Shown here: one piece after another, positions 15,427-23,296 of the stretch
How the letters are laid out: each line of letters starts with the position of its first letter
Numbering within the stretch: the first letter of the stretch is position 1
NCBI RefSeq assembly: GCF_018531445.1
Contig: NZ_JAHDTH010000043.1
Coordinates: forward strand, 1 to 42,731
Direction: 5' to 3'
From: Pseudonocardia lacus
Lineage (GTDB): Bacteria; Actinomycetota; Actinomycetes; Mycobacteriales; Pseudonocardiaceae
Length of the DNA stretch: 42,731 nt
The notes under the pieces: model-generated
Seen by the model: only the letters and a program-made list of their open reading frames with translations
Databases searched by the model: none
What the model was told of the DNA's origin: nothing
Position numbers and translations under genes: made by a program

Positions 15427-17697
15427 ATGAGCGTGATGGGAACGCGCGTCGTCCGGGTCGAGGACCCCCGACTGCTCAGCACGGGCGGCGTCTACACCGA
15501 GGACCTCCGAGATCCGCGGCTGACCGGGGCGCTGCACCTCGGGTTCGTCCGGTCGCCGCTGGCGCACGCCAGGGTCGTGTCGGTCGACGCGGCCGAGGCG
15601 CTGGCCGCGCCGGGGGTCGTGGCCGTGCTCACCGCGGCCGACCTGGGGCTGCCGGCGGCGCCGCCGATGATGCCGAACTTCAACCCGGCGATGACGCTGC
15701 CGGCGCTGGCCGGCGACGTGGTCCGCTACGCGGGCGAGCCGGTGGTCGCCGTGCTCTGCGAGGACGCCTACCAGGTCGAGGACGCGGTCGGGCTCGTCGA
15801 CGTGGAGTACGAGCCGCTGCCGTTCGTGGTCGACATGCGGGCGGCCGCGCGCGACGAGGTGCTGCTGTTCCCCGAGGCCGGCACGAACACGGTGTGCACG
15901 TTCGGGGCGGAGGAGCTCGACGAGGGCCTGTTCGAGGGCTGCGAGGTCGTGGTCACCCGGGAGATCGAGAACCAGCGGGTCGCCGTGGCGTCGATGGAGG
16001 GTCGCGCGGGCGCGGCCGTGCCCGACGACGACGGCCGGCTCACGCTGTGGCTGTCGACGCAGGCGGCGGCGATGTCGCAGGGCGCGGTCGCGGGCTGGTT
16101 GGGGCTGGGGCCGGAGCAGGTGCGCGTGATCACCCCGGACGTCGGGGGCGGGTTCGGGGCCAAGATCGGCGCCGATCCCGAGCACGTCGTGCTCGCCGCC
16201 GCGGCGCGCCACGTCGGTCGCCCGGTGCGCTGGACGGAGACCCGCTCGGAGAACCTGGTCGCGATGTGCCAGGGCCGCGCCCAGGTCAACACGGTCACCA
16301 TCGGCGGCACCCGGGACGGCAAGGTGCTGGCCTACCGCCTCGACGTCCTGCAGGACGCCGGCGCCTACCCGCGCTTCGGCGCGTTCCTGCCCGCGCTGAC
16401 CACGATGATGGCCGCCGCCGTCTACACCTTCCCGAAGATCGAGACGCGGGCCCGCAGCGTGGTCACCAACACCACCACGATCGGCGCCTACCGCGGCGCC
16501 GGGCGCCCGGAGGCCACCCACGCCATCGAGCGCGGCCTCGACCTCTTCGCCGCCGAGATCGGCATGGACCCGGCCGAGGTGCGCAGGCGCAACCTCATCC
16601 CCAGGTTCACCGAGCCGCACGCCACCTCGACCGGCGGCTTCTACGACACCGGCGACTACCCGGAGGCGCTCGACCGCGCCCTGTGGGCCTCGGGCTACGA
16701 CGACCTGCGGGCCGAGCAGGCGCGCCGGCGCGAGCGCGGCGACGAGGTCCAGATGGGCATCGGGCTGTGCGTCTACGTCGAGATCACCGGGGCGCCGCTG
16801 GGCCCGGAGGCCTCCGAGGTCGCCGAGATCCAGGTGCACGCCGACGGCACCGCCACCGTGCTGACCGGCACGTCGCCGCACGGGCAGGGGCACGCCACGG
16901 CGTGGGCGATGCTCGCCCACGAGGAGACCGGCATCCCCATCGAGAAGATCACCGTCGAGCACGGCGACACCGACCGGATCCCCGACGGCACCGGCACGTT
17001 CGGCTCGCGGAGCCTGCAGCAGGGCGGGGTCGCGGTGCAGCAGGCGAGCATCGAGCTGGTGGAGCTCGCCCGGCAGCGGGCGGCGCAGCTGCTGGAGGCC
17101 GACCCGAGCGACATCGTCCTGGACAAGGACCGGGCCGCACTGCAGGTCAAGGGCTCGCCGACGAGCGCCGTCACGTTCGCGCAGCTGGCGGAGAAGGAGC
17201 CGCTCGGGGTCAAGACCAAGTTCGTCGCCCCCGGGCCGACGTTCCCGTTCGGGGCGCACGTGGCCGTTGTCGACGTCGACACCCGCACCGGCAAGGCCCG
17301 GCTGCGGCGGCTGATCGCCGTCGACGACGCCGGCACCGTGCTCAACCCGCTGCTCTGCGAGGGCCAGCGGCACGGCGGCTTCGCCCAGGGCGCGGCGCAG
17401 GCGCTGATGGAGGAGGTCCGCTGGGACGCCGACGGCAACCCGGAGACCTCGACGTTCGCCAGCTACCCGTTCCTGTCGGCGACCGAGGTGCCCAGCTTCG
17501 AGCTGGTCGAGATGGCCACCCCCACCACCTACAACTCACTCGGCGCCAAGGGCATCGGGGAGGCCGGGACCATCGGCTCCACCCCGGCCGTGCACAACGC
17601 CGTCGTCGACGCGGTCGCGCACCTCGGCGTCCGCCACATCGACATGCCCACCACGCCGCAGCGGGTGTGGACCGCGATCCAGGAGGCCGCGCGATGA
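15427..17697 (+). CDS. Molybdenum hydroxylase large subunit (form II CoxL-like)
   Basis: The 756-residue catalytic subunit of a xanthine-dehydrogenase-family molybdoenzyme. The N-terminal Ald_Xan_dh_C domain starts with [18 protein letters not shown]. The cofactor domain has [15 protein letters not shown], the active-site motif [42 protein letters not shown] and [20 protein letters not shown] with the conserved Glu of the active site. AYRGAGR marks form II; true aerobic CO dehydrogenases (form I) have AYXCSFR, so CO is unlikely to be the main substrate. ATG at 15427 follows GGGAG. It overlaps the small-subunit start (ATGA). It would work in the cytoplasm as an L2M2S2 complex. No dedicated maturation genes are visible nearby. 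Confidence 0.9.
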   Translation: MSVMGTRVVRVEDPRLLSTGGVYTEDLRDPRLTGALHLGFVRSPLAHARVVSVDAAEALAAPGVVAVLTAADLGLPAAPPMMPNFNPAMTLPALAGDVVRYAGEPVVAVLCEDAYQVEDAVGLVDVEYEPLPFVVDMRAAARDEVLLFPEAGTNTVCTFGAEELDEGLFEGCEVVVTREIENQRVAVASMEGRAGAAVPDDDGRLTLWLSTQAAAMSQGAVAGWLGLGPEQVRVITPDVGGGFGAKIGADPEHVVLAAAARHVGRPVRWTETRSENLVAMCQGRAQVNTVTIGGTRDGKVLAYRLDVLQDAGAYPRFGAFLPALTTMMAAAVYTFPKIETRARSVVTNTTTIGAYRGAGRPEATHAIERGLDLFAAEIGMDPAEVRRRNLIPRFTEPHATSTGGFYDTGDYPEALDRALWASGYDDLRAEQARRRERGDEVQMGIGLCVYVEITGAPLGPEASEVAEIQVHADGTATVLTGTSPHGQGHATAWAMLAHEETGIPIEKITVEHGDTDRIPDGTGTFGSRSLQQGGVAVQQASIELVELARQRAAQLLEADPSDIVLDKDRAALQVKGSPTSAVTFAQLAEKEPLGVKTKFVAPGPTFPFGAHVAVVDVDTRTGKARLRRLIAVDDAGTVLNPLLCEGQRHGGFAQGAAQALMEEVRWDADGNPETSTFASYPFLSATEVPSFELVEMATPTTYNSLGAKGIGEAGTIGSTPAVHNAVVDAVAHLGVRHIDMPTTPQRVWTAIQEAAR

Positions 17698-18161
17698 AGA
17701 TCGGGACCACCGTCAACGGCGCCGCCCGGCAGGACGAGATCGAGGACCGGCTGCTGCTCGTGCACTACCTGCGCGACCGGTGCGGGTTGACCGCCACCAA
17801 CGTCGGATGCGACACCACCTCATGCGGGGCGTGCACGGTGCTGCTCGACGGCGAGTCGGTGAAGTCCTGCACGGTGCTCGCCGCGCAGGTCGACGGCCGG
17901 GAGGTGACGACCGTCGAGGGCCTCAGCGCCGACGGCGCCGACCCGCACCCGGTGCAGGCCGCGTTCCGCCAGGAGCACGGCCTGCAGTGCGGCTTCTGCA
18001 CCCCGGGCATGGTGATGGCCTCGGTCAGCCTGCTGCGCGACAACCCGAAGCCGACCGAGCAGGAGGTCCGCGAGGGGCTGGAGGGCAACTTCTGCCGCTG
18101 CACCGGCTACCACAACATCGTGCGGGCCGTGCTCGCCGCCGCGGACGGGGTGTCGTCGTGA
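17694..18161 (+). CDS. Molybdenum hydroxylase small subunit, 2x[2Fe-2S]
   Basis: A 155-residue electron-transfer subunit. The N-terminal ferredoxin-like domain has the cluster motif [15 protein letters not shown] with a further Cys in KSCTVLA, and the C-terminal helical domain has [10 protein letters not shown] and [10 protein letters not shown] for the second cluster. It passes electrons from the molybdenum site to the FAD subunit. ATG at 17694 overlaps the large-subunit stop by four bases, and its stop overlaps the next GTG the same way, so stoichiometric expression is likely. All eight cluster cysteines are present. Confidence 0.93.
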   Translation: MKIGTTVNGAARQDEIEDRLLLVHYLRDRCGLTATNVGCDTTSCGACTVLLDGESVKSCTVLAAQVDGREVTTVEGLSADGADPHPVQAAFRQEHGLQCGFCTPGMVMASVSLLRDNPKPTEQEVREGLEGNFCRCTGYHNIVRAVLAAADGVSS

Positions 18162-18970
18162 TCCCCGCCCCGTTCCGCTACCTGCGCGCCGACTCCGCCG
18201 CCCACGCCGTCGACCTGCTCGGCGAGCACGGCGACGAGGCAAAGCTGCTCGCCGGTGGCCAGTCGCTGCTGCCGGTGCTCAAGCTGCGCCTGGCCGACCC
18301 CGCGGTGCTGATCGACATCAGCCGGGTGCCCGACCTGTCCTACATCCGGGTCGACGGCGACGAGGTCGCCATCGGGGCCGCCACCCGCCACCGCGACGTC
18401 GTGGAGTCCGAGGAGCTGCGCCGCGAGGTGCCGCTGCTCCCGCACGTCGCCGGTTACGTCGGCGACCGCCAGATCCGCCACCGGGGCACGCTCGGCGGCT
18501 CGCTGGTGCACGCCGACCCGGCCGCCGACCTGCCCTGCGCGGTGCTCGCGCTCGGCGCGACGTTCGTGGTCGAAGGGCCGTCCGGGCAGCGGCGCGTCGA
18601 CGCGGGCGAGTTCTTCCAGGGCTACTTCCAGACCGCAGTCGGCGCCGACGAGATCCTCGTCGAGGTGCGGGTGCCGCGGACCGGCGGCGCCGGCTGGGCC
18701 TACGAGAAGTTCGTCCGCCGCTCCAACGACTGGGCGATCGTCGCGGTCGCCGCCGTCGACGGGCGGGTCGCGCTGGCCAACATGGGCGAGACCCCGCTGC
18801 GGGCCACCGCCACCGAGCGGGCCCTGGCCGGCGGCGCGTCGCCGGCGGAGGCGGCGGCGTCGGCAGCCGAGGGGACGTCCCCGATCGAGGACATGCACGC
18901 CGACCGCGCCTACCGCGCGCACCTGGCGAGGGTCCTGACCGAACGGGCGCTCGTCACGGCCGCAGGCTGA
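18158..18970 (+). CDS. Molybdenum hydroxylase medium (FAD-binding) subunit
   Basis: A 270-residue CoxM-like flavoprotein. The FAD-binding domain shows [19 protein letters not shown] near residue 30 and [18 protein letters not shown] near residue 110, both contacting the pyrophosphate and isoalloxazine; the C-terminal CO_deh_flav_C domain follows, ending at [18 protein letters not shown] at 18158 overlaps the small-subunit stop (GTGA). Gene order is large-small-medium, unlike the medium-small-large order of classical cox operons. The operon ends here; a palindrome begins seven bases after the stop. Confidence 0.92.
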   Translation: MIPAPFRYLRADSAAHAVDLLGEHGDEAKLLAGGQSLLPVLKLRLADPAVLIDISRVPDLSYIRVDGDEVAIGAATRHRDVVESEELRREVPLLPHVAGYVGDRQIRHRGTLGGSLVHADPAADLPCAVLALGATFVVEGPSGQRRVDAGEFFQGYFQTAVGADEILVEVRVPRTGGAGWAYEKFVRRSNDWAIVAVAAVDGRVALANMGETPLRATATERALAGGASPAEAAASAAEGTSPIEDMHADRAYRAHLARVLTERALVTAAG

Positions 18971-18976
18971 CCCCAG

Positions 18977-19041
18977 CCGTCGAGAACGAAGTTGTTGTGA
19001 AATTGGACCGGTCCAACGCGCAGCAACTTCGTTCTCGACGG
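18977..19041. repeat. Nested intergenic palindrome, family P1 copy 2
   Basis: Perfect 18-base outer arms (18977-18994 and 19024-19041) begin CCGTCGAGAACGAAGTTG on the left. They enclose a perfect 14-base palindrome TTGGACCGGTCCAA (19003-19016). The outer arms match those at 3041-3103, but the inner palindrome is different. It lies between the FAD-subunit stop and the zinc-finger gene, so a terminator role is possible, yet the conserved outer sequence argues for a repeat family or protein site. Confidence 0.87.
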
Positions 19042-19044
19042 GCC

Positions 19045-19440
19045 ATGGCCCAGCATGGTCAGGTGTCGGAGGGATCGAACGTCCGCGAGTCGCTCGCCGC
19101 GGAACGCGCGGCGACCGTCGAGGGCATCGCCGGTCTGCAGCGCCAGCTGGGGTGGCTGGCCGAGGACCAGGCCCTCGCCTCGCACGACGACGAGCACGAC
19201 CCCGACGGCGTGACGGTCTCCGTCCAGCGCGCGCAGCTGCAGGGCCTGCTGGCCGGCGCCCGCCGCGACCTCGCGGCGCTGGACCGGGCGCTGGAGCGCC
19301 TCGCCGCCGGCACCTACGGGCGGTGCCTGAGCTGCGGCGCCGCCATCGGCGCGGCGCGACTGGAGGCCCTGCCCGCCGCCGAGACCTGCATCGCGTGCGC
19401 GGGGTCCCCTCGGCGGACGGTGCGCCGACCTCGGTCGTAG
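19045..19440 (+). CDS. DksA/TraR-type zinc-finger protein
   Basis: The 131-residue product has an N-terminal helical part (RESLAAERAATVEGIAGLQRQ, shown split as RESLAAERAA and EGIAGLQRQ), a coiled-coil-like middle, then GTYGRCLSCGAAIGAARLEALP and CIACAG: four Cys spaced C-x2-C-x17-C-x2-C, the DksA/TraR zinc-finger pattern. In other bacteria this family modulates RNA polymerase through the secondary channel; actinobacterial members are mostly uncharacterised and this one is longer at the N-terminus than TraR. ATG at 19045 lies four bases after the P1 palindrome; GTG at 19063 is an alternative. The frame also runs into the palindrome to GTG at 18997, which I consider unlikely. Confidence 0.75.
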   Translation: MAQHGQVSEGSNVRESLAAERAATVEGIAGLQRQLGWLAEDQALASHDDEHDPDGVTVSVQRAQLQGLLAGARRDLAALDRALERLAAGTYGRCLSCGAAIGAARLEALPAAETCIACAGSPRRTVRRPRS

Positions 19441-19508
19441 TCGACCCGTCGCGGATGTCCTTGCCGGCGTGCATGGCCTCGTACGGCCGTGGGGGGCTCG
19501 TGGCGAAG

Positions 19509-19547
19509 CGGAACATTGTTCCGTATAGTTCCGGAGTGACGTTCCGG
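19509..19547 (+). promoter_or_regulatory. Putative operator and -10 element of the aldo/keto reductase gene
   Basis: A perfect 15-bp palindrome CGGAACATTGTTCCG spans 19509-19523. It is followed by TATAGT (19524-19529), a plausible -10, and two more GTTCCGG half-sites at about 19529 and 19541. A spacing of roughly 10-13 bp between half-sites suggests multiple protein contacts. GGAAC-n3-GTTCC symmetry is typical of TetR/AcrR-family operators, but the cognate regulator is not identified. The start codon is at 19610 with AGGAGGAGC upstream. Confidence 0.55.
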
Positions 19548-19609
19548 TTTGGTCCACGCTACCCAGAGCACGGCCGCCGGGACCAGTCGACCACTCCAGG
19601 AGGAGCAGG

Positions 19610-20635
19610 ATGCAGTACCGCACCCTCGGCCGGACCGGCATCAAGGTCAGCCCCTACGCGCTGGGCGCCATGATGTTCGGTGCCATCGGCAACCCCGACC
19701 ACGACGACTCGATCCGCATCATCCACAAGGCCCTCGACGCCGGGATCAACGTCGTCGACACCGCCGACATGTACTCCCACGGCGAGTCCGAGGAGATCGT
19801 CGGCAAGGCGCTCGAAGGGCGCCGCGACGACGTCGTCCTGGCGACCAAGCTGTTCCACCCGATGGGCGACGACCCGAACCGGCGGGGCGCCTCCCGGCGC
19901 TGGATCAGCACCGCCGTCGAGGACTCGCTGCGCAGGCTCCGGACCGACCGCATCGACCTCTACCAGGTCCACCGCCCCGACCCCGACACCGACGTCGAGG
20001 AGACGCTCTCCGCGCTCACCGACCTCGTCCGCGCGGGCAAGGTCCGGGCGATCGGGACGTCCACGATGCCCGCCTCCGACATCGTCGAGGCCCAGTGGGT
20101 CGCCGAACGGCGCGGCCTGGAGCGCTTCCGCACCGAGCAGCCGACCTACTCGATCCTCAACCGCGCCATCGAGGCCGAGGTGCTGCCCGTCGCCCAGCGC
20201 TACGGCATGGGCACGCTGGTGTACAGCCCGCTCGCGGGGGGCCTGCTCACCGGGCGCGCCCGCAAGGGCCAGCAGACCGACCTCCGCCGCGCCGCCCGCT
20301 TCCGCCACATGAACGACGAGCGCCGCCTCGACGCCGTCGGGCGGATCGCCCCGCTGGCCGAGGAGGCCGGACTGCCGATGACGCACCTGGCGATGGCGTT
20401 CGCGATCGCCCACCCCGGCGTGAGCAGCGCGCTCATCGGCCCGCGCACCATGGAGCAGCTCGACGACCTGCTCGCCGGCGTCGACGTCGTGCTCGACGAC
20501 GACCTCCTCGACCGGATCGACGAGATCGTCCCACCCGGCACCGACATCGGCACGCTCGACATGGCCTACCGGCCGCCCGCCCTGCTGCGCCCGATCCTGC
20601 GCCGCCGGCCCGTCGACGAGCGGGCCGCCGCCTGA
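19610..20635 (+). CDS. Aldo/keto reductase
   Basis: A 341-residue NADPH-dependent oxidoreductase with the AKR barrel. The catalytic tetrad is visible: Asp50 and Tyr55 in VVDTADMYSHGESEE, Lys80 in LATKLF and His121 in YQVHRPD. The C-terminal cofactor-binding motif includes ALIGPRTMEQLDDLL. It would reduce carbonyls or act on sugars; actinobacterial members of this subgroup are mostly of unknown substrate. ATG at 19610 has a strong site (AGGAGGAGC). It starts the group AKR, hydrolase, AraC regulator, and the operator-like palindrome at 19509 is just upstream. Confidence 0.92.
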   Translation: MQYRTLGRTGIKVSPYALGAMMFGAIGNPDHDDSIRIIHKALDAGINVVDTADMYSHGESEEIVGKALEGRRDDVVLATKLFHPMGDDPNRRGASRRWISTAVEDSLRRLRTDRIDLYQVHRPDPDTDVEETLSALTDLVRAGKVRAIGTSTMPASDIVEAQWVAERRGLERFRTEQPTYSILNRAIEAEVLPVAQRYGMGTLVYSPLAGGLLTGRARKGQQTDLRRAARFRHMNDERRLDAVGRIAPLAEEAGLPMTHLAMAFAIAHPGVSSALIGPRTMEQLDDLLAGVDVVLDDDLLDRIDEIVPPGTDIGTLDMAYRPPALLRPILRRRPVDERAAA

Positions 20636-20684
20636 GGACATTCGTCCAAGACCGGCGGCGGGTCGTCCGGGCACCCTCTCCGGC

Positions 20685-21491
20685 ATGAGGGAGTCCCATG
20701 TCGAGCACGGGGTGCACGTGGTCCAGGACGGCCCGCCGCAGGCGCCACCGCTGCTGCTGATCCACGGATCGGGGGCCGCGCACGCGTCCTGGGGCCCGGT
20801 CGTCCCGGCGCTCGCCGCCGACCACCACGTCGTCCGCGTCGACCTCCCGGGCTGCGGCCAGTCGCCGCCCCCACCGTCGTACGCGGTGCCGGCGCAGGCC
20901 GAGCGGGTGGCGGCGGTGCTCGACGGCCTCGGCCTGCGGGCCGTCACGGTCGTCGGGCACTCCAGTGGCGGCTACGTCGCCACCGCCCTCGCCGAACGCC
21001 GCCCCGACCTGGTCGGATCGATCGCGCTGGTCAGCTGCGGCCCCGCCCTCGACGCGCTCCTGCCGCAGCCGCTGATCCTGCGGGCCCTGCTGGCCCCGCC
21101 GCTGGGACCGCTGCTGTGGGCGCTGCGGTCCGACGCGGTGATCCGCCGGGGGATCATCGCGACCTGCGCCGCGCCGGTGCCGATCCCGGACGACGCCGTC
21201 GCCGAGCTCCGCGGGATCACCTTCCGCTCGCTGCGCTCGGTGCTGCGGAACAACAACGCCTACCTGGCCGAACGCGGTGTGCCCGAGCGCCTGGCCGGTC
21301 TCGGGCGGCCGGTGTTGGCGATCTTCGGGGCGGCCGACCCGCGCTGGGAGCCGACGTCGGCGCGCCGGTACGAGCGGGTGCCGGGGGCGCGCGTCGAGAT
21401 GCTGCCCGGCGTCGGGCACGTGCCGATGTTCGAGGCGCCCGAGCGGACCGGGGAGCTGCTGGTCCGGTTCGCGGCCGCGGCCCGCACCTAG
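20685..21491 (+). CDS. Alpha/beta hydrolase
   Basis: A 268-residue hydrolase with the standard fold: oxyanion-hole motif LLIHGSGAAHASW, strand VVRVDLPGCGQS, nucleophile elbow GHSSGG with Ser93, an Asp in IFGAADPRW and the catalytic His in GVGHVPMFE. A cap region with several Leu-rich helices sits at about residues 130-190. Substrate is unknown. It lies 49 bp after the reductase and 9 bp before the AraC gene on the same strand, so the three are likely co-transcribed. Confidence 0.9.
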   Translation: MRESHVEHGVHVVQDGPPQAPPLLLIHGSGAAHASWGPVVPALAADHHVVRVDLPGCGQSPPPPSYAVPAQAERVAAVLDGLGLRAVTVVGHSSGGYVATALAERRPDLVGSIALVSCGPALDALLPQPLILRALLAPPLGPLLWALRSDAVIRRGIIATCAAPVPIPDDAVAELRGITFRSLRSVLRNNNAYLAERGVPERLAGLGRPVLAIFGAADPRWEPTSARRYERVPGARVEMLPGVGHVPMFEAPERTGELLVRFAAAART

Positions 21492-21500
21492 ACTCGGCAC

Positions 21501-22352
21501 GTGCTCGCGACCGGGGCACCACCCGACTGGGCGGCGGTGGACATCGCCGTCCCGCGCCCGCCCGCCCGGCTGCCGGGCGTCCGGATGGCCGGGTTCCACC
21601 ACCGCGCCCCCGCACCCATCGACATCGCGATGGTCGCGCACCCGGCGGTCACCCTGCTGATCGACCTGAGCGGAGGGGCCCTCGGCCACACCGGTGGCGG
21701 CCGCCACGAGGCCGGCAGCGTCGTCGTCGGGCTCGCCCCCGACGGGCTGCGCACGACCGGCCGCGGCGCCGGCGAGTGCCTGCAGATCCGGCTGGGTCCG
21801 GTCGCGGCGGCCGCGGTCCTCGGCGCGTCGAGCGAGCTCACCGGGACGGTCGCGCCCCTGCGCGACGTCTGGGGTCGCGACGCCGAGCGGGTCGAGGACG
21901 TCCTGCGCGCCGCCACCACCTGGGACGAGCGGTTCTCCCTCGCCACACGGATCCTCGGCCGGCGGCTGGAGGCCCACCGGCGGGTCGACCCGGAGGTCGC
22001 CCACACCTGGCGGCGCACGCTGGCCGACCGCGGGAGGGTGCGCGTCGACGGCCTGGCCGACGAGGTCGGCTGGAGCCGCCAGCGGCTGTGGTCGCGGTTC
22101 CGCGCCCAACTCGGCGTCACCCCCAAGCGCGCCGCCCGGCTGGTGCGCTTCGACCGCGCCGCCCACCTGCTCGCCGCCGGCCGCCCGGCCGCGGACGTCG
22201 CCGCCGAGAGCGGCTACGTCGACCAGCCCCACCTGCACCGCGAGGTCCGGGAGTTCACCGGGCTCACCCCGGCGGCCGTGGCCGCGGCGCCGTGGCTGGC
22301 GATCGACGACGTGGCGTGGCCCGTGCTGCCGCCCCGGGCGACCCGGGGCTGA
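21501..22352 (+). CDS. AraC-family transcriptional regulator
   Basis: A 283-residue regulator. The C-terminal HTH_18 domain (about residues 170-265) has VDGLADEVGWSRQRLWSRFR as the first helix-turn-helix and ADVAAESGYVDQPHLHREVR plus FTGLTP as the second, the AraC signature. The N-terminal half is a sensing domain with little recognisable sequence. Start is GTG at 21501, nine bases after the hydrolase stop. It may control the reductase/hydrolase group itself. A strong hairpin lies 70 bp downstream. Confidence 0.85.
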   Translation: MLATGAPPDWAAVDIAVPRPPARLPGVRMAGFHHRAPAPIDIAMVAHPAVTLLIDLSGGALGHTGGGRHEAGSVVVGLAPDGLRTTGRGAGECLQIRLGPVAAAAVLGASSELTGTVAPLRDVWGRDAERVEDVLRAATTWDERFSLATRILGRRLEAHRRVDPEVAHTWRRTLADRGRVRVDGLADEVGWSRQRLWSRFRAQLGVTPKRAARLVRFDRAAHLLAAGRPAADVAAESGYVDQPHLHREVREFTGLTPAAVAAAPWLAIDDVAWPVLPPRATRG

Positions 22353-22422
22353 ACGGCGACCGCACGTCGTGGAGAACCTCGGCGGCCGCACCAGGAACCG
22401 GGGGAGTGCTCGCTGCGCTGGA

Positions 22423-22454
22423 CGTGGCGCCGGCCCGACCCGGCCGGCGCCACG
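22423..22454. terminator. Strong bidirectional terminator-like hairpin
   Basis: A perfect 13-bp stem (22423-22435 with 22442-22454, CGTGGCGCCGGCC / GGCCGGCGCCACG) closes a six-base loop. It sits in the 284-bp gap between two convergent genes, AraC (ends 22352) and the regulator (ends 22637). No U-tract follows, as is common for actinobacterial terminators. The rest of the gap holds a looser pairing (CAGGGGCA at about 22471 with TGCCCCTG at about 22521) and nothing that looks coding. Confidence 0.75.
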
Positions 22455-22636
22455 CACGGACCCGGGCCAGGACAGGGGCAGCCGCCGCCCGATCGCGGAC
22501 GGCGCCCCCGACCGCCGCGGTGCCCCTGCCGCGTCCCAACCTAGTCGGCGCGGGCGGGGGCTTCTGCCGAGATTCCTCGTGCGGTCCCTTCGGGTTTCTC
22601 GGCCCGTGATCTACTCCGATCGGACCAGCGCTCGGG

Positions 22637-23296
22637 TCAGCCGCCGAGGTGGGCGTCGCGGAGCCAGGCCAGCACGGCGTGCACCCGGCGGTTGTCGTCG
22701 CCGCTGTCGGGCAGGCGCAGCTTGGTGAAGATGCTCGCCGCGTAGCCCTCGACGGTGCGGGTGGTGACCCCGATGATCGTGGCGATGCCCTGGTTGGACC
22801 GGCCCTCGGCCATGTGCCGCAGCACCTCGCGCTCGCGCGGGGCGAGCACGTCGAGGGAGCTCTGCGAGGCGGGTCGGGTGAACAGGGCCGCGACGATCTC
22901 CGGGTCGATCGCGGGCTTGCCGGCGGCCACCCGGCGCAGGGCGTCGCGCAGCGCGTCGACGTCGTCGACCCGGTCCTTGAGCAGGTAGCCGACGCCGGGC
23001 ACGCCGATCGCCATCAGCCGCATGGCGTAGGACGTCTCGCCGTAGGTCGACAGCACCAGCACCCCGACGCCCGGGTGCCGCTGCTTGATCGTCTCGGCGA
23101 CGCCGAGGCCCTCGTCGGCGAAGCCGGGCGGCATCCGGATGTCGACGATCACCGCGTCGGGCTGCTCGACGGCCATGAAGCGCAGCAGGTCGTCGCCGTC
23201 GCGGGCGGCGTAGCGGACGTCGATGCCGGCGGCTTCGAGCAGTCGGGTGAGCCCCATCCGCAGGATCCCCGAGTCGTCGGCCAGCGCTACCCGCAC
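22637..23296 (-). CDS. NarL-family response regulator
   Basis: A 219-residue regulator whose GTG start (23296) overlaps the end of the kinase gene by ten bases. The receiver has LADDSGILRMG, phospho-acceptor Asp52 in VIVDIRMPPGF, VLVLSTYGE and the Lys in GYLLKDRVDD; the HTH has LAPREREVLRHMAEGRSN followed by QGIATIIGVTTRTVEGY. The insertion GFADEG after the RMPP motif is usual for regulators paired with LiaS-like kinases. It pairs with the kinase at 23287-25068. Confidence 0.92.
   Translation of the reverse strand: MRVALADDSGILRMGLTRLLEAAGIDVRYAARDGDDLLRFMAVEQPDAVIVDIRMPPGFADEGLGVAETIKQRHPGVGVLVLSTYGETSYAMRLMAIGVPGVGYLLKDRVDDVDALRDALRRVAAGKPAIDPEIVAALFTRPASQSSLDVLAPREREVLRHMAEGRSNQGIATIIGVTTRTVEGYAASIFTKLRLPDSGDDNRRVHAVLAWLRDAHLGG

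Noticed and set aside
15427..18970. Aerobic CO dehydrogenase (form I cox operon)
   Set aside because: The active-site loop is AYRGAGR rather than AYXCSFR and the gene order is L-S-M, so a CO-specific enzyme was not called.
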